Shown in pieces: positions 39,257 to 49,056 of a stretch of DNA of 62,893 bases. Source of the stretch: Secundilactobacillus malefermentans DSM 5705 = KCTC 3548 (GTDB lineage: Bacteria; Bacillota; Bacilli; Lactobacillales; Lactobacillaceae). The position numbers and the translations under genes are program-made. The stretch spans positions 1 through 62,893 of the forward strand of contig NZ_AZGJ01000006.1 in assembly GCF_001436395.1 (NCBI RefSeq). Direction: 5' to 3'. The first letter of the stretch is position 1. Each line of letters starts with the position of its first letter. The notes under the pieces are model-generated. The model did not search any database. It saw only the letters and a program-made list of their open reading frames with translations, and had not been told where the DNA came from.

Positions 39257-40492
39257 ATGACAAAGTATGAAAAATTAATTCCAAGATTTTTAACGTATGT
39301 CCAAACTGAAACTCGTTCTGATGAAACGGCCACCACGACTCCGTCAACTGAGAGTCAGGCAAAATTTGCTAAAAGCTTAGAAACGGAGTTAACTGAAATT
39401 GGGGTTAGCGATGTACACATCAATTCTCAAAGTGGCTACGTTATTGGCACGTTACCATCAAATGTTGAGAAGGAGGTTCCTTCTATTGGATTTATTTCCC
39501 ACATCGATACGGCAGATTTCAATGCGGAGGGTATCAATCCTCAGATAGTTGAGAATTATGATGGCAAGTCAATCATCAAATTAGATAAAGAGGGGGAGTT
39601 TGTTCTTGATCCGAAAGTCTTTCCTAATTTAAAAAATTATGTGGGTGACACCCTTATTACAACTGACGGTACAACACTGTTGGGTGCTGACGATAAATCC
39701 GGAGTCGCTGAAATTGTCACGTTTGCAGACTACTTAATTTCTCATCCAGAAGTTAAGCATGGCAAAATTATGATTGGCCTTGGACCGGACGAAGAAATTG
39801 GAACTGGCGCCGATCATTTTGACGTTTCTGATTTTGCAGTTGATATGGCGTACACGGTTGATGGTGGCCCACTCGGTCAACTTGAGTTTGAAACCTTTAA
39901 TGCAGCTGATGCGCGCGTTTCAATTACTGGGACTAACGTGCATCCTGGTGAGGCCAAGGACACAATGGTCAACGCCTTGCAGATTGCCATTGATTTCCAC
40001 AATCAATTACCTGAAAACCAACGTCCAGAAAAAACAGAAGGCCGAGAAGGATTCTTCCATTTGCATAAGTTAGAAGGAACCGTTGATCAAGCTTCAATGG
40101 GCTATATTATTCGGGATCATGATTCAAAGAAGTTTGAGGCTCAAAAGGCGTTATTTAAGGACGTAGCTGATAAAATGAATCAAGCCTATGGTTCTGAACG
40201 TATCAAAGTCGTTGTAAAGGATCAGTATTACAATATGCGAGAAATCCTTGAGAAGGACATGACGGTGGTGACCCTAGCTGAGTCCGCCATGAAGGAATTG
40301 GGCATTACGCCTGATACCGATCCAGTTCGCGGTGGGACAGATGGGTCCAAGATTTCGTTCATGGGGATTCCAACGCCGAACCTATTTGCTGGTGGCGAAA
40401 ACATGCACGGTCGGTTTGAATACGTCTCCGAACAAACGATGGAAAAGGCGACCGACGTCCTGCTTAAAATTAATGAAATTAACTGTCGTTAA
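39257..40492 (+). CDS. pepT: Peptidase T (tripeptidase)
   Basis: Zinc aminopeptidase that releases the N-terminal residue from tripeptides, in the final steps of peptide use. The M20 family motifs are [13 protein letters not shown] (metal His and catalytic Asp), [13 protein letters not shown] and [11 protein letters not shown] (catalytic Glu). [16 protein letters not shown] near the C-terminus is typical of PepT. It has 411 residues. ATG follows AAAGGGAG. It ends in a terminator ahead of clpB. Confidence 0.96.
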   Translation: MTKYEKLIPRFLTYVQTETRSDETATTTPSTESQAKFAKSLETELTEIGVSDVHINSQSGYVIGTLPSNVEKEVPSIGFISHIDTADFNAEGINPQIVENYDGKSIIKLDKEGEFVLDPKVFPNLKNYVGDTLITTDGTTLLGADDKSGVAEIVTFADYLISHPEVKHGKIMIGLGPDEEIGTGADHFDVSDFAVDMAYTVDGGPLGQLEFETFNAADARVSITGTNVHPGEAKDTMVNALQIAIDFHNQLPENQRPEKTEGREGFFHLHKLEGTVDQASMGYIIRDHDSKKFEAQKALFKDVADKMNQAYGSERIKVVVKDQYYNMREILEKDMTVVTLAESAMKELGITPDTDPVRGGTDGSKISFMGIPTPNLFAGGENMHGRFEYVSEQTMEKATDVLLKINEINCR

Positions 40493-40500
40493 GATAGTGA

Positions 40501-40524
40501 GGACGGGTAACCGTCCTTCTTTTT
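40501..40524 (+). terminator. Terminator after pepT
   Basis: Stem GGACGG / CCGTCC, loop GTAA, then TTCTTTTT. Confidence 0.85.
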
Positions 40525-40531
40525 AAATTAA

Positions 40532-40549
40532 AGGTCAAAATAGGTCAAA
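40532..40549 (+). promoter_or_regulatory. CtsR operator of clpB
   Basis: A perfect direct repeat GGTCAAA-ATA-GGTCAAA preceded by A, the class III heat-shock operator bound by CtsR. It lies just upstream of the clpB -35. Confidence 0.93.
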
Positions 40550-40551
40550 TT

Positions 40552-40580
40552 TTAACACTTCAGCCAATTCCTGTGATAAA
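40552..40580 (+). promoter_or_regulatory. clpB promoter
   Basis: TTAACA (40552-40557), a 17-base spacer and GATAAA (40575-40580) with an extended TGT before it. The CtsR box adjoins the -35. Confidence 0.6.
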
Positions 40581-40628
40581 ATCACGGTAACTAAAAATGA
40601 TAATTAAAAATTGAAAGGTGGTTTATCA

Positions 40629-43217
40629 ATGAACCCAGATCAAATGACTCAAGCAGTTGTTGACGCCTTAAATGAAGCAAGACAAATTGCGATAACAAGA
40701 AAACACCAAGCAATCAATATTTCACACTTATTTAAATTCCTTATTCAACCCGGTGAGCTTGTGCGACAAATTTTCAGTACCGCTGGCGTGGATTTAAAAG
40801 CGATGGAATCAGAAATTAATCAAGAAATAGATGAAATTAGCATTGTTGAAGGTCAAAACATCAACTACGGTGAATCACTGTCTCCAAACACGATGCAGTT
40901 ATTCCAAAAGGCCGAACAAATTCAAAAAGACTTTAATGATGATTTTATGGCAACTGATATTTTGGCCATTGCGTTAATGGATCTCAATGGTGAAAAATTA
41001 ACCAGTTATTTAAAAACGTCTGGTATCACGGAGCAACAGGTTAAAAATGCCGTTAGTCAAATTCGAAGTGGCGAGCGGGTTACCTCAAAGAACCAAGAGG
41101 ATAATTATAAAGCGTTAGAAAAATATGGGACGGATTTGGTCAAAGCAATGCGCTCTGGCAAAATGGATCCCATTATCGGGCGTGACGAAGAAATTTTATC
41201 GGTTATTCGAATTCTGTCACGAAAGACCAAAAACAACCCCATTTTAATCGGTGAACCCGGGGTTGGGAAAACGGCGATTATTGAGGGACTTGCACAACGA
41301 ATCGTTAAGGGGGATGTTCCCGAAAACCTAAAGGGCAAAACAATTTTCTCCCTAGATATGGGGTCATTAATTGCCGGTGCCAAGTATCGTGGTGAATTTG
41401 AAGAGCGACTAAAATCGGTGCTGAAAGAAGTCAAAAAGAGCGAAGGTAACATCATTATGTTCATTGATGAAATTCACAACATCGTGGGTGCCGGAAAAAC
41501 TGAAGGTAGTATGGACGCTGGTAATTTGCTGAAACCGATGTTAGCAAGGGGCGAACTTCACTTAATTGGTGCCACCACGCTGGATGAATATCGTCAGTAT
41601 TTGGAAAAAGATCAGGCGCTTGAACGACGATTCCAGCGGGTTCTCGTTTCAGAGCCAAGCGTTGACGATACCGTCACCATTTTGCGTGGCTTACGAGAAC
41701 GATTTGAAATTCATCACGGCGTCAGAATTCACGATAACGCGTTGATTGCCGCTGCCAAACTATCAGATCGGTATATTACGGACCGGTACTTACCAGATAA
41801 GGCAATTGATTTAATCGATGAGGCATCCGCAACGATTCGAGTTGCCTTGAATTCGGCACCAACCGAGCTTGATCAAGCCCGTCGTAAGCAAATGCGAATG
41901 GAAGTTGAAGAACGCGCACTTAAAGAGGAAACCGATTCAGAGTCCCAAGCAAGATTGAAAGAATTGCAAAAACAGTTAGCCGATATCAAGGAGACAGTTT
42001 CTGGATTAGCAGCTAGATGGGATCAAGAGAAAAAGTCCCTTGATGCTCTTTCAACTAAGAAGTCTGAACTAGATCGTGCGCAGCGTGATTTGGAAGAAGC
42101 CGAAAATCGGAATGATTTAGATAAAGCGGCCGTTCTCCAACATGGGACAATTCCAGAATTAAAGAAGGAGTTAGCCAAAATGGAATCGACCGATCACTCT
42201 GGTGAATGGCTAGTAGAAGAATCGGTTACTGAAAACGAAATTGCTGAAGCTGTTGCTCGAGCTACTGGAATACCAGTTGCGAAGCTCGTTCAGGGCGAAC
42301 GAGAAAAATTACTCCACTTATCTGATAATCTGCATAAGCGAGTTGTGGGACAAGATCAAGCCGTTACAGCGGTATCTGATGCTGTCTTAAGGTCACGAGC
42401 AGGATTACAAGATCCTAGCCGACCATTGGGTTCATTCCTGTTCTTGGGACCAACTGGCGTCGGAAAAACCGAATTAGCCAAAGCATTAGCGGAAGATCTT
42501 TTCGATTCCGAGCAGCAAATGGTCCGAATTGACATGAGTGAGTATATGGAGAAGGAATCTGTCTCTCGATTGGTTGGGGCAGCGCCTGGTTATGTTGGCT
42601 ATGAAGAGGGCGGCCAACTGACCGAAGCGGTCAGAAGACATCCCTATTCTATTGTCTTGTTTGATGAAGTTGAAAAAGCGCATCCAGATGTTTTCAACGT
42701 TCTGCTTCAAGTTTTAGATGACGGTCGATTAACGGATGGTCAAGGACATACCGTTGACTTTAAGAACACAATCTTAATTATGACTTCCAACTTAGGTTCC
42801 GATTTGTTGCTGGAAGGGACGGATGAACAGGGTCACATTTCTGATGAGGCCGTAACGAAGGTGAACGATCGGTTACATCAAGCCTTCAAGCCAGAATTTC
42901 TCAACCGAATTGATGACACTATCATGTTCACGCCACTTTCATTAGCGAACGTTACCGAGATTGTTGGTAAATTAATCCAGTCACTCGCAAAACGATTAGA
43001 AATTCAAAATATGACCCTCGAAATTAGTGCCAGTGCAGAAGAGTGGTTGGCTCAAAAAGGGTACGAACCAGCTTATGGGGCACGACCACTGAAACGACTC
43101 ATTACCAATGAAGTCGAAACACCACTTGCCCGAAAAATTATCGGGAATGAAGTGAAGCCGAATGATGACATTATGATTGATGTTGCAAATGATCAACTGA
43201 CATTCATCGTTAAATAA
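40629..43217 (+). CDS. clpB: ATP-dependent chaperone ClpB
   Basis: Hexameric AAA+ disaggregase that rescues aggregated proteins with DnaK. Parts in order: N-domain (1-145), AAA1 with [13 protein letters not shown] (about residue 205), the long coiled-coil middle domain (about 410-530), and AAA2 with [14 protein letters not shown] (about residue 605) and [15 protein letters not shown]. The middle domain and lack of a ClpP-binding loop mark ClpB rather than ClpC. It has 862 residues from ATG 40629, behind AAAGGTGG; a TTG at 40611 would lie upstream of that site. Controlled by CtsR, unlike the HrcA-controlled dnaK operon. Confidence 0.97.
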   Translation: MNPDQMTQAVVDALNEARQIAITRKHQAINISHLFKFLIQPGELVRQIFSTAGVDLKAMESEINQEIDEISIVEGQNINYGESLSPNTMQLFQKAEQIQKDFNDDFMATDILAIALMDLNGEKLTSYLKTSGITEQQVKNAVSQIRSGERVTSKNQEDNYKALEKYGTDLVKAMRSGKMDPIIGRDEEILSVIRILSRKTKNNPILIGEPGVGKTAIIEGLAQRIVKGDVPENLKGKTIFSLDMGSLIAGAKYRGEFEERLKSVLKEVKKSEGNIIMFIDEIHNIVGAGKTEGSMDAGNLLKPMLARGELHLIGATTLDEYRQYLEKDQALERRFQRVLVSEPSVDDTVTILRGLRERFEIHHGVRIHDNALIAAAKLSDRYITDRYLPDKAIDLIDEASATIRVALNSAPTELDQARRKQMRMEVEERALKEETDSESQARLKELQKQLADIKETVSGLAARWDQEKKSLDALSTKKSELDRAQRDLEEAENRNDLDKAAVLQHGTIPELKKELAKMESTDHSGEWLVEESVTENEIAEAVARATGIPVAKLVQGEREKLLHLSDNLHKRVVGQDQAVTAVSDAVLRSRAGLQDPSRPLGSFLFLGPTGVGKTELAKALAEDLFDSEQQMVRIDMSEYMEKESVSRLVGAAPGYVGYEEGGQLTEAVRRHPYSIVLFDEVEKAHPDVFNVLLQVLDDGRLTDGQGHTVDFKNTILIMTSNLGSDLLLEGTDEQGHISDEAVTKVNDRLHQAFKPEFLNRIDDTIMFTPLSLANVTEIVGKLIQSLAKRLEIQNMTLEISASAEEWLAQKGYEPAYGARPLKRLITNEVETPLARKIIGNEVKPNDDIMIDVANDQLTFIVK

Positions 43218-43220
43218 ATA

Positions 43221-43267
43221 AAAAAGAATCGAAGCAGCTAAATAATTAGTCTGCTTCGATTCTTTTT
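43221..43267. terminator. Bidirectional terminator between clpB and the DUF2929-like gene
   Basis: A perfect 17-bp stem (43221-43237 with 43251-43267) including A-runs and T-runs at its ends, with a 13-base loop. It can act on both convergent genes. Confidence 0.9.
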
Positions 43268-43284
43268 GTTTGTTCTTATTGTTT

Positions 43285-43473
43285 TTATTCTGTTCTACTA
43301 ATTCCAAGAAAGTGAATGCCATTTACAAAGATAACCCCAATAACTGCAGTCACAATACCAATGGTAAATGGGCTGTACGTCATCACTTCAAGAGCACTTC
43401 CGATATAACCAATCACTTCACCAAAAATAATAGCCCAGAAAATAACAACGAGATTTGCTTCAATAATTTTCAT
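43285..43473 (-). CDS. Small membrane protein, DUF2929 (YjzD)-like
   Basis: A 62-residue protein with two predicted membrane helices (about residues 8-30 and 38-58) and polar ends. The pattern, with FWAIIFGEVIGYIGSAL, resembles DUF2929 (B. subtilis YjzD), known only as a small membrane family. I choose ATG 43473, seven bases behind GAGAGGTG on the minus strand; a longer frame to 43494 overlaps that site. It faces clpB and diverges from dnaE. The family call is from memory of the pattern. Confidence 0.75.
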   Translation of the reverse strand: MKIIEANLVVIFWAIIFGEVIGYIGSALEVMTYSPFTIGIVTAVIGVIFVNGIHFLGISRTE

Positions 43474-43567
43474 CGAGTTGCACCTCTCAATCAATAAAAT
43501 TTTAGCACAGAACCAAAAAAATGCAATTCTTATATTTTATATTTGATGAGGCGCCAGCCAATTGGTT

Positions 43568-43576
43568 TGTTATAAT
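43568..43576 (+). promoter_or_regulatory. dnaE promoter (extended -10)
   Basis: TGT followed by a perfect TATAAT (43571-43576); no good -35. The transcript would start near 43583, giving a very short leader and ruling out the longer in-frame start at 43521. Confidence 0.7.
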
Positions 43577-43598
43577 GACAAAAGAAAGGATGAGAGAA

Positions 43599-46500
43599 AT
43601 GAGTTTTGTCCCATTACAGGTTACGAGTACGTTTAGTTTGCTACAAAGCACCACCAAAATCGACGAGCTAGTAACCACCGCTAAAGAGCGGGGATACAGC
43701 GCAATTGCGTTGACTGACAATCAAATCATGTATGGCGCTGTGGATTTTTATAATGCGTGCTTGAAACAAGGGATAAAGCCACTCATCGGTCTTAAACTAA
43801 CATTTCAAGGCGTCACGGATCCTAGTCAAACATACAGCGTAATTTTAATTGCTAAAAATAACGAGGGCTATCAAAATTTGATGGTCATTTCGACTTTAAT
43901 AAATACCAGTGAGGCTGCCTTAACCTTTAATAAAATCAAAGATTATTTAACCGGCCTTTTCTACATTTTTCCAAATGATTCAGAGCTAACGCCCCTCATC
44001 CTTAATAAGGACAAAGAGGGATTACAGAAACTATTTGAAATACTAAAGGGTGCTGCAAATCCCGCAGATATTTATATTGGCATCGACGTCACTCAGTCGG
44101 TGGCTTACCGCGAACTGGTTTACAAAATTGGGACAGATTACAAGGTGAGTTTGGTTGCATTACCTCAAGTGAACTATCTGAATGCGACGGATCATTTCAG
44201 TATTGAAGTGTTAAGGGCAATCAAGGATGGGACGACCATCACGAATATCGGTGAGTTAATGAAAAAGCTAGGAACTCATTGGTTAAAGCCTGCCGAAGAG
44301 TTTGAAAGTTCCTTTAGGGATGCCAACTTGCTTGAAGCGGCTCAGAATACAGAAAAAATAGCGGCGCAAAGTCAGATTGAATTGAAATTTCAACAGCTTA
44401 AGTTACCGCAATTCAAAACGGATGATGGGTCTAGTAGTTTCGACTACCTTAGATCAAAGTGTATTACCGGTTTACACAACCGATTGACCCACGCCCCCCA
44501 CACGGCGACGGACGAGGCTTACAAAAAAAGGCTGGAATACGAATTATCAGTAATCAATAAAATGGGATTCAATGATTACTTCCTAATTATTTGGGATGTG
44601 ATTCGATTTGCTCATCAAACTGGTATCACGACTGGACCTGGTCGAGGTTCAGCTGCGGGATCGCTGGTCGCCTATGTTTTAAACATTACGGATGTTGATC
44701 CGCTTGAGTATGATCTCCTATTTGAGCGGTTCTTAAATGAAGAGCGGGCGCAAATGCCAGATATTGATTTGGATATTCCTGATAATCGGCGAGAAGAAGT
44801 TTTGGAATACGTTCATCAAAAGTACGGACACAATAAAGTTGCCCAAATTATTACCTTTGGCACGCTGGCGGCAAAACAGGCAATTCGGGATGTTGGCCGT
44901 GTGTTTGGCCTCTCAACACCGGAACTTTCAGAGTGGAGTCATGCGATTCCAAGCGTTTTGCACGTTAGTTTGACAGAGGCACTAGACCAGTCACAAAAAT
45001 TAAAAAATATGATTAGTGACAGTAGCACGAACAAAATGCTTTACGAAACTGCCTGCAAGCTTGAAGGATTACCCCGGCACTACTCAACCCACGCTGCTGG
45101 AATTGTTTTGAGTGATAATCCATTAGTGGATTTAGTTCCCCTCCAAAATGGATCTGAATCCATGATGATGACGCAATACTCAAAGGACATTGTTGAAAGT
45201 GTTGGGCTTCTTAAAATGGATTTTCTTGGATTAAGAAATTTGTCAATTATGGCCGATGCCTTAGCAACAATTAAGCGGCAGGGGGATGCGCACTTCAAGG
45301 TGGAGGATGTTAATTTAAATGATCCACAAACTTTGGCAATCTTTGCTCGTGGAGATACGAATGGCGTCTTTCAATTTGAATCAAACGGGATTAAGGGTGT
45401 TTTGCGGCGGTTGCAACCCAATAACTTTGAACTGGTCGCAGCCGTCAATGCGCTTTACCGACCAGGGCCAATGGAAAATATTGATACGTTTATTGCCCGA
45501 AAGAACGGAAAAGAACCGGTTAGCTATCCGGATCCTTCACTGGCCCCAATTCTAAAACACACCTACGGAATCATTGTTTATCAGGAGCAAGTGATGCAGG
45601 TTGCTTCTAAAATGGGTGGCTTTAGTCTTGGACAAGCCGATTTACTGCGGCGAGCGATGAGTAAAAAGAAAAAGGCCACAATGGACGCCATGAAAAAACG
45701 CTTTTTAAATGGCGCCTCAAAATTGGGTTACTCCGAAAAAGTTGCTGAGCAAACGTTTAACTATATTGATCGGTTTGCCAATTACGGGTTTAATCGATCG
45801 CATGCGGTCGCGTACAGTAAGATGGCGTTCGAGATGGCCTACTTGAAGGTTCATTACAAAACGGCCTTCTATGCTGCCTTGTTGAATTCCGTGATGAATA
45901 ATCCGGCTAAAACGAAGGTTTATTTGATGGAAGCAAAGCAGCATGAAGTTGACGTTGTGGCGCCCGATATTAATAACAGTGGCGCAACTTTTCAGGTTTC
46001 CAAAGAAACGATTCAATTTGGATTAGCGTCGATTAAGGGGGTTCGAAAGGACTTTCTACGTGATCTATTAGAGGAACGGCGCAGTAGTGGCCGTTTTAAG
46101 AATTTTTATGAATTTTTGAAACGAATTGGCAACAAATGGCAAAAGCAAGATTTAATTGAAAATTTAATTTACGCAGGCGTCTTTGATTCGTTTGACGCAA
46201 ATCGAGCTGAGCTGGTGACGGCACTCCCTGAATTTTTAAGCAGTCTCGAATTAAGTGGTGGCAGCATGGAATTGTTCGAAGAGCTTGCACCAAAAGTGCG
46301 GCCAGTTCCCGATTTTTCGCTGTCTGAAAAGTTGGAAAAGGAGGAGGCCGTGTTGGGCGCCTACCTTTCCGGTCACCCGGTGGAAGAGTATCGGGGCTTG
46401 ATGAAATCGCTCAAGTCGACACCAGTTAGTGATTTAAGTTTAAATTCCAAATGTGTTGTATTGGTGTACATCAAGCGGATTAAGGTCATCCGGACCAAAC

Positions 46501-46952
46501 GAGGAGATCAAATGGCGTTTGCAACGGTGGAGGATCTGACTGGTGAAATTAGTGTGACTATTTTTCCCAACTTGTATCGCACCATTGCGGACTGGTTTGA
46601 AAAGGAACAGGTTGTCGTCGTTAGGGGGAAAGTTGAAAAGCAACGGGATGTTCAAATTGTTGCGGATCAAATTCAACTTGCTAGCACGATTAAGGTTGAT
46701 GAGACGCCCACCCAGCCAGCGGGCAGGTGGTTCCTCAGGATTGATGCTGATCACGACAAACCCGAAGTTCATCAGGCAATTCTCAAGGTGTTAAAGAAAT
46801 ACCAAGGCGAATTTCCGGTCATTTTTTATCGTCCTGAAGGGGATCAAACCCAATTGCTGAATAAAAATCTGTGGTTATCAAATTCAGCTGAAATTCAGCC
46901 AGAATTAATTTCAATATTAGGCGAAAAAAATGTTGTCTTTCAGAAAAAATAA
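43599..46952 (+). CDS. dnaE: DNA polymerase III subunit alpha, DnaE type
   Basis: Replicative C-family polymerase; in low-GC Gram-positives it works beside PolC and extends RNA primers. The N-terminal PHP domain (about 1-210) is degenerate: the usual His residues of the first metal motif are absent (LQVTSTFSLL). The polymerase core has GPGRGSAAGSLVAYVL, the catalytic PDIDLDIPDNRREEV and NRSHAVAYSKMAFEMAYLK. A helix-hairpin-helix region and a C-terminal OB fold (VVLVYIKRIKVIRTKRGDQMAF, quoted in part) follow. It has 1117 residues from ATG 43599, eight bases behind AAAGGA. It is followed by pyk, without pfkA. Confidence 0.97.
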   Translation: MSFVPLQVTSTFSLLQSTTKIDELVTTAKERGYSAIALTDNQIMYGAVDFYNACLKQGIKPLIGLKLTFQGVTDPSQTYSVILIAKNNEGYQNLMVISTLINTSEAALTFNKIKDYLTGLFYIFPNDSELTPLILNKDKEGLQKLFEILKGAANPADIYIGIDVTQSVAYRELVYKIGTDYKVSLVALPQVNYLNATDHFSIEVLRAIKDGTTITNIGELMKKLGTHWLKPAEEFESSFRDANLLEAAQNTEKIAAQSQIELKFQQLKLPQFKTDDGSSSFDYLRSKCITGLHNRLTHAPHTATDEAYKKRLEYELSVINKMGFNDYFLIIWDVIRFAHQTGITTGPGRGSAAGSLVAYVLNITDVDPLEYDLLFERFLNEERAQMPDIDLDIPDNRREEVLEYVHQKYGHNKVAQIITFGTLAAKQAIRDVGRVFGLSTPELSEWSHAIPSVLHVSLTEALDQSQKLKNMISDSSTNKMLYETACKLEGLPRHYSTHAAGIVLSDNPLVDLVPLQNGSESMMMTQYSKDIVESVGLLKMDFLGLRNLSIMADALATIKRQGDAHFKVEDVNLNDPQTLAIFARGDTNGVFQFESNGIKGVLRRLQPNNFELVAAVNALYRPGPMENIDTFIARKNGKEPVSYPDPSLAPILKHTYGIIVYQEQVMQVASKMGGFSLGQADLLRRAMSKKKKATMDAMKKRFLNGASKLGYSEKVAEQTFNYIDRFANYGFNRSHAVAYSKMAFEMAYLKVHYKTAFYAALLNSVMNNPAKTKVYLMEAKQHEVDVVAPDINNSGATFQVSKETIQFGLASIKGVRKDFLRDLLEERRSSGRFKNFYEFLKRIGNKWQKQDLIENLIYAGVFDSFDANRAELVTALPEFLSSLELSGGSMELFEELAPKVRPVPDFSLSEKLEKEEAVLGAYLSGHPVEEYRGLMKSLKSTPVSDLSLNSKCVVLVYIKRIKVIRTKRGDQMAFATVEDLTGEISVTIFPNLYRTIADWFEKEQVVVVRGKVEKQRDVQIVADQIQLASTIKVDETPTQPAGRWFLRIDADHDKPEVHQAILKVLKKYQGEFPVIFYRPEGDQTQLLNKNLWLSNSAEIQPELISILGEKNVVFQKK

Positions 46953-46965
46953 GTTAAAAACAAGG

Positions 46966-46996
46966 TCCATAAAACGTTAAAATTTTATGGATTTTT
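46966..46996 (+). terminator. Terminator after dnaE
   Basis: A 9-bp stem TCCATAAAA / TTTTATGGA with an 8-base loop and TTTTT. Confidence 0.82.
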
Positions 46997-47008
46997 CATT
47001 TTAATCAA

Positions 47009-47024
47009 ATGAAACCGGTTACTT
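47009..47024 (+). promoter_or_regulatory. Candidate cre (CcpA site) upstream of pyk
   Basis: ATGAAACCGGTTACTT matches the cre consensus WTGNAANCGNWNNCAW at all but one fixed position. Its centre lies about 65 bases before the predicted pyk start of transcription, the kind of position used for CcpA activation of glycolytic genes. Confidence 0.55.
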
Positions 47025-47046
47025 GATAAATAAGGGATAATCAATA

Positions 47047-47075
47047 AAGACAACCGTTTTTAAAAGTGCTAGAAT
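47047..47075 (+). promoter_or_regulatory. pyk promoter
   Basis: AAGACA (47047-47052), a 17-base spacer and TAGAAT (47070-47075) with an extended TGC. It leaves a leader of about 80 bases. Confidence 0.6.
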
Positions 47076-47161
47076 ACTAACGGAATCTAAAAAGTATGAT
47101 TGTTTGCTTATGTGAATCAAAAGGAAGCATTTATACTTAAATTAAAGGAGAGATAATTCTA

Positions 47162-48919
47162 ATGAAGAAAACCAAGATTGTTAGTACCCTTGGTCCTGCC
47201 AGCACCGACGTTAACATTATTGTAAAGTTGATTGAATCTGGTGCCAATATTTTCCGTTTCAACTTTTCACATGGTGATCACGCTGAGCACCTTGACCGTA
47301 TCGAAAAGGTACATGAAGCAGAAAAGATTACTGGTAAGACGGTTGGCCTTATGCTCGATACAAAGGGTGCTGAAATCCGTACAACTGTTCAAAAAGACGG
47401 TAAGATTCAATTTAAGACCGGCGAAAAGTTACGTATTTCTATGGACGAAAGCCTTGAAGGTACTAAAGACAAAATCGCTGTTACTTACCCAGGCCTTTTT
47501 GATGATGTAACTGTTGGTGGTCACGTTCTATTTGATGACGGTCTTCTTGACATGTTAATTGACGACAAGGACGATTCTAACCGCGAATTAGTCGTAACTG
47601 TTCAAAACGATGGGTTACTTGGTTCACGTAAGGGTGTTAACGCACCTGGCGTTTCAATCAACTTACCAGGTATTACTGACAAAGACTCAAGCGATATTCG
47701 TTTTGGTTTGGATCATGAAATCAACTACATCGCTGCATCATTTGTTCGTAAGCCAGAAGATGTTCTTGATATTCGTAAATTACTTGAGGAAAAGAACATG
47801 GAACATGTTCAAATCTTCCCTAAGATTGAATCACAAGAAGGTATCAACAACTTTGATGATATCATCAAGGTTTCAGATGGTTTGATGGTTGCTCGTGGTG
47901 ACATGGGTGTTGAAATTCCTACTGAAAATGTGCCTTTGGTACAAAAGACTTTGATTCGCAAGTGTAACCAATTAGGTAAGCCAGTTATTACTGCTACCCA
48001 AATGTTAGACTCAATGCAAGAAAACCCACGTCCTACTCGTGCCGAAGCATCTGACGTTGCCAATGCCGTATTTGATGGTACTGATGCAACAATGCTTTCT
48101 GGTGAAAGTGCTAACGGTGAATACCCAGTTGAAGCCGTTGCTACTATGAACCGTATCGACATTAAGGCTGAAAACGCATTACGCGACTTCGGTACTGCTG
48201 ATGTTGAAGGCGACACTAGTGATGTTACTGAATCAATTGGTGCTTCCGTTGCCCGTGTTGCTAAGCAATTAGGTGTTAAGACCATTGTTGCTGCAACTGC
48301 TTCTGGTTACACTGCTCGAATGATTTCTAAGTATCGTCCAGATGCTGACATTCTTGCAATCACTTTTGACGATCGTACCCGTCGTGGTTTGATGGTTAAC
48401 TGGGGTGTTTACCCAATGGTTGTTGAGAAGCCAGCTAACACTGATGAGATGTTTGATTTAGCAGCTGCTAAGGCCGTTGAATCAGGTTTAGCCAAGGAAG
48501 GCGACCTTATCTTAATCACTGCTGGTGTTCCAGTTGGCGAACGAGGCACGACTAACTTGATGAAGATCCAATTGATCGGTTCAAAGTTAGTTCAAGGCCA
48601 AGGTGTCGGTGACGAAACTGTTATCGGTAAAGCCGTTGTTGCTAACTCAGCTGACGAAGCTAACAAAAAAGCCGTTGAAGGCGGAATCTTGATTGCTAAG
48701 AACACTGACAAGGACTACTTGCCAGCTATCGAAAAGTCAAGCGCCGTTGTTGTTGAAAATGGTGGATTAACTTCACACGCCGCAGTAGTTGGAATCTCAA
48801 TGGGAATTCCAGTTATCGTTGGTGCTACCTCAGCAATCGAAAAGATTTCTGATGGCGAATTAATCACCGTTGACTCACGTCGTGGTATCGTTTATCACGG
48901 TGCTTCAAACGCACTTTAA
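47162..48919 (+). CDS. pyk: Pyruvate kinase
   Basis: Makes pyruvate and ATP from PEP and ADP, the last step of the lower glycolytic pathway. The N-terminal barrel starts with KKTKIVSTLGPAS and includes IFPKIESQEGINNFDDI and MVARGDMGVEIP. The C-terminal extension (about residues 475-585) is the PEP-utiliser-like domain with the motif GGLTSHAAVVGISMGIPVIVG, typical of Gram-positive enzymes. It has 585 residues. ATG follows AAAGGAGA. The codon choice is strongly biased, so expression should be high. It has its own promoter, a cre-like site and a terminator, and forms a single-gene unit. Confidence 0.97.
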   Translation: MKKTKIVSTLGPASTDVNIIVKLIESGANIFRFNFSHGDHAEHLDRIEKVHEAEKITGKTVGLMLDTKGAEIRTTVQKDGKIQFKTGEKLRISMDESLEGTKDKIAVTYPGLFDDVTVGGHVLFDDGLLDMLIDDKDDSNRELVVTVQNDGLLGSRKGVNAPGVSINLPGITDKDSSDIRFGLDHEINYIAASFVRKPEDVLDIRKLLEEKNMEHVQIFPKIESQEGINNFDDIIKVSDGLMVARGDMGVEIPTENVPLVQKTLIRKCNQLGKPVITATQMLDSMQENPRPTRAEASDVANAVFDGTDATMLSGESANGEYPVEAVATMNRIDIKAENALRDFGTADVEGDTSDVTESIGASVARVAKQLGVKTIVAATASGYTARMISKYRPDADILAITFDDRTRRGLMVNWGVYPMVVEKPANTDEMFDLAAAKAVESGLAKEGDLILITAGVPVGERGTTNLMKIQLIGSKLVQGQGVGDETVIGKAVVANSADEANKKAVEGGILIAKNTDKDYLPAIEKSSAVVVENGGLTSHAAVVGISMGIPVIVGATSAIEKISDGELITVDSRRGIVYHGASNAL

Positions 48920-48940
48920 TAGTAAATAAAGTCAAAAAAG

Positions 48941-48969
48941 AAGGATCTGGGCGACCAGGTCCTTTTTTG
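48941..48969 (+). terminator. Terminator after pyk
   Basis: A 10-bp stem AAGGATCTGG / CCAGGTCCTT (one wobble) with loop GCGA, then TTTT. Confidence 0.88.
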
Positions 48970-49056
48970 TGTCTCGCTTATTCACTAAAAGACGTGTAAA
49001 ATAAGGCATTGCAAGAATTGAACTAAGACGAAATTGTAAAAAGTGAGGAACCTAAA

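Noticed and set aside
43270-43497. 75-residue plus-strand reading frame opposite the DUF2929-like gene
   Set aside because: It has no ribosome binding site, lies in the downstream arm of the clpB terminator, and its opposite strand encodes a far more credible membrane protein.
43521-43598. N-terminal extension of DnaE starting at 43521
   Set aside because: The extension contains the extended -10 promoter (43568-43576), so it would lie upstream of the transcript. ATG 43599 has a good ribosome binding site and matches the family N-terminus.
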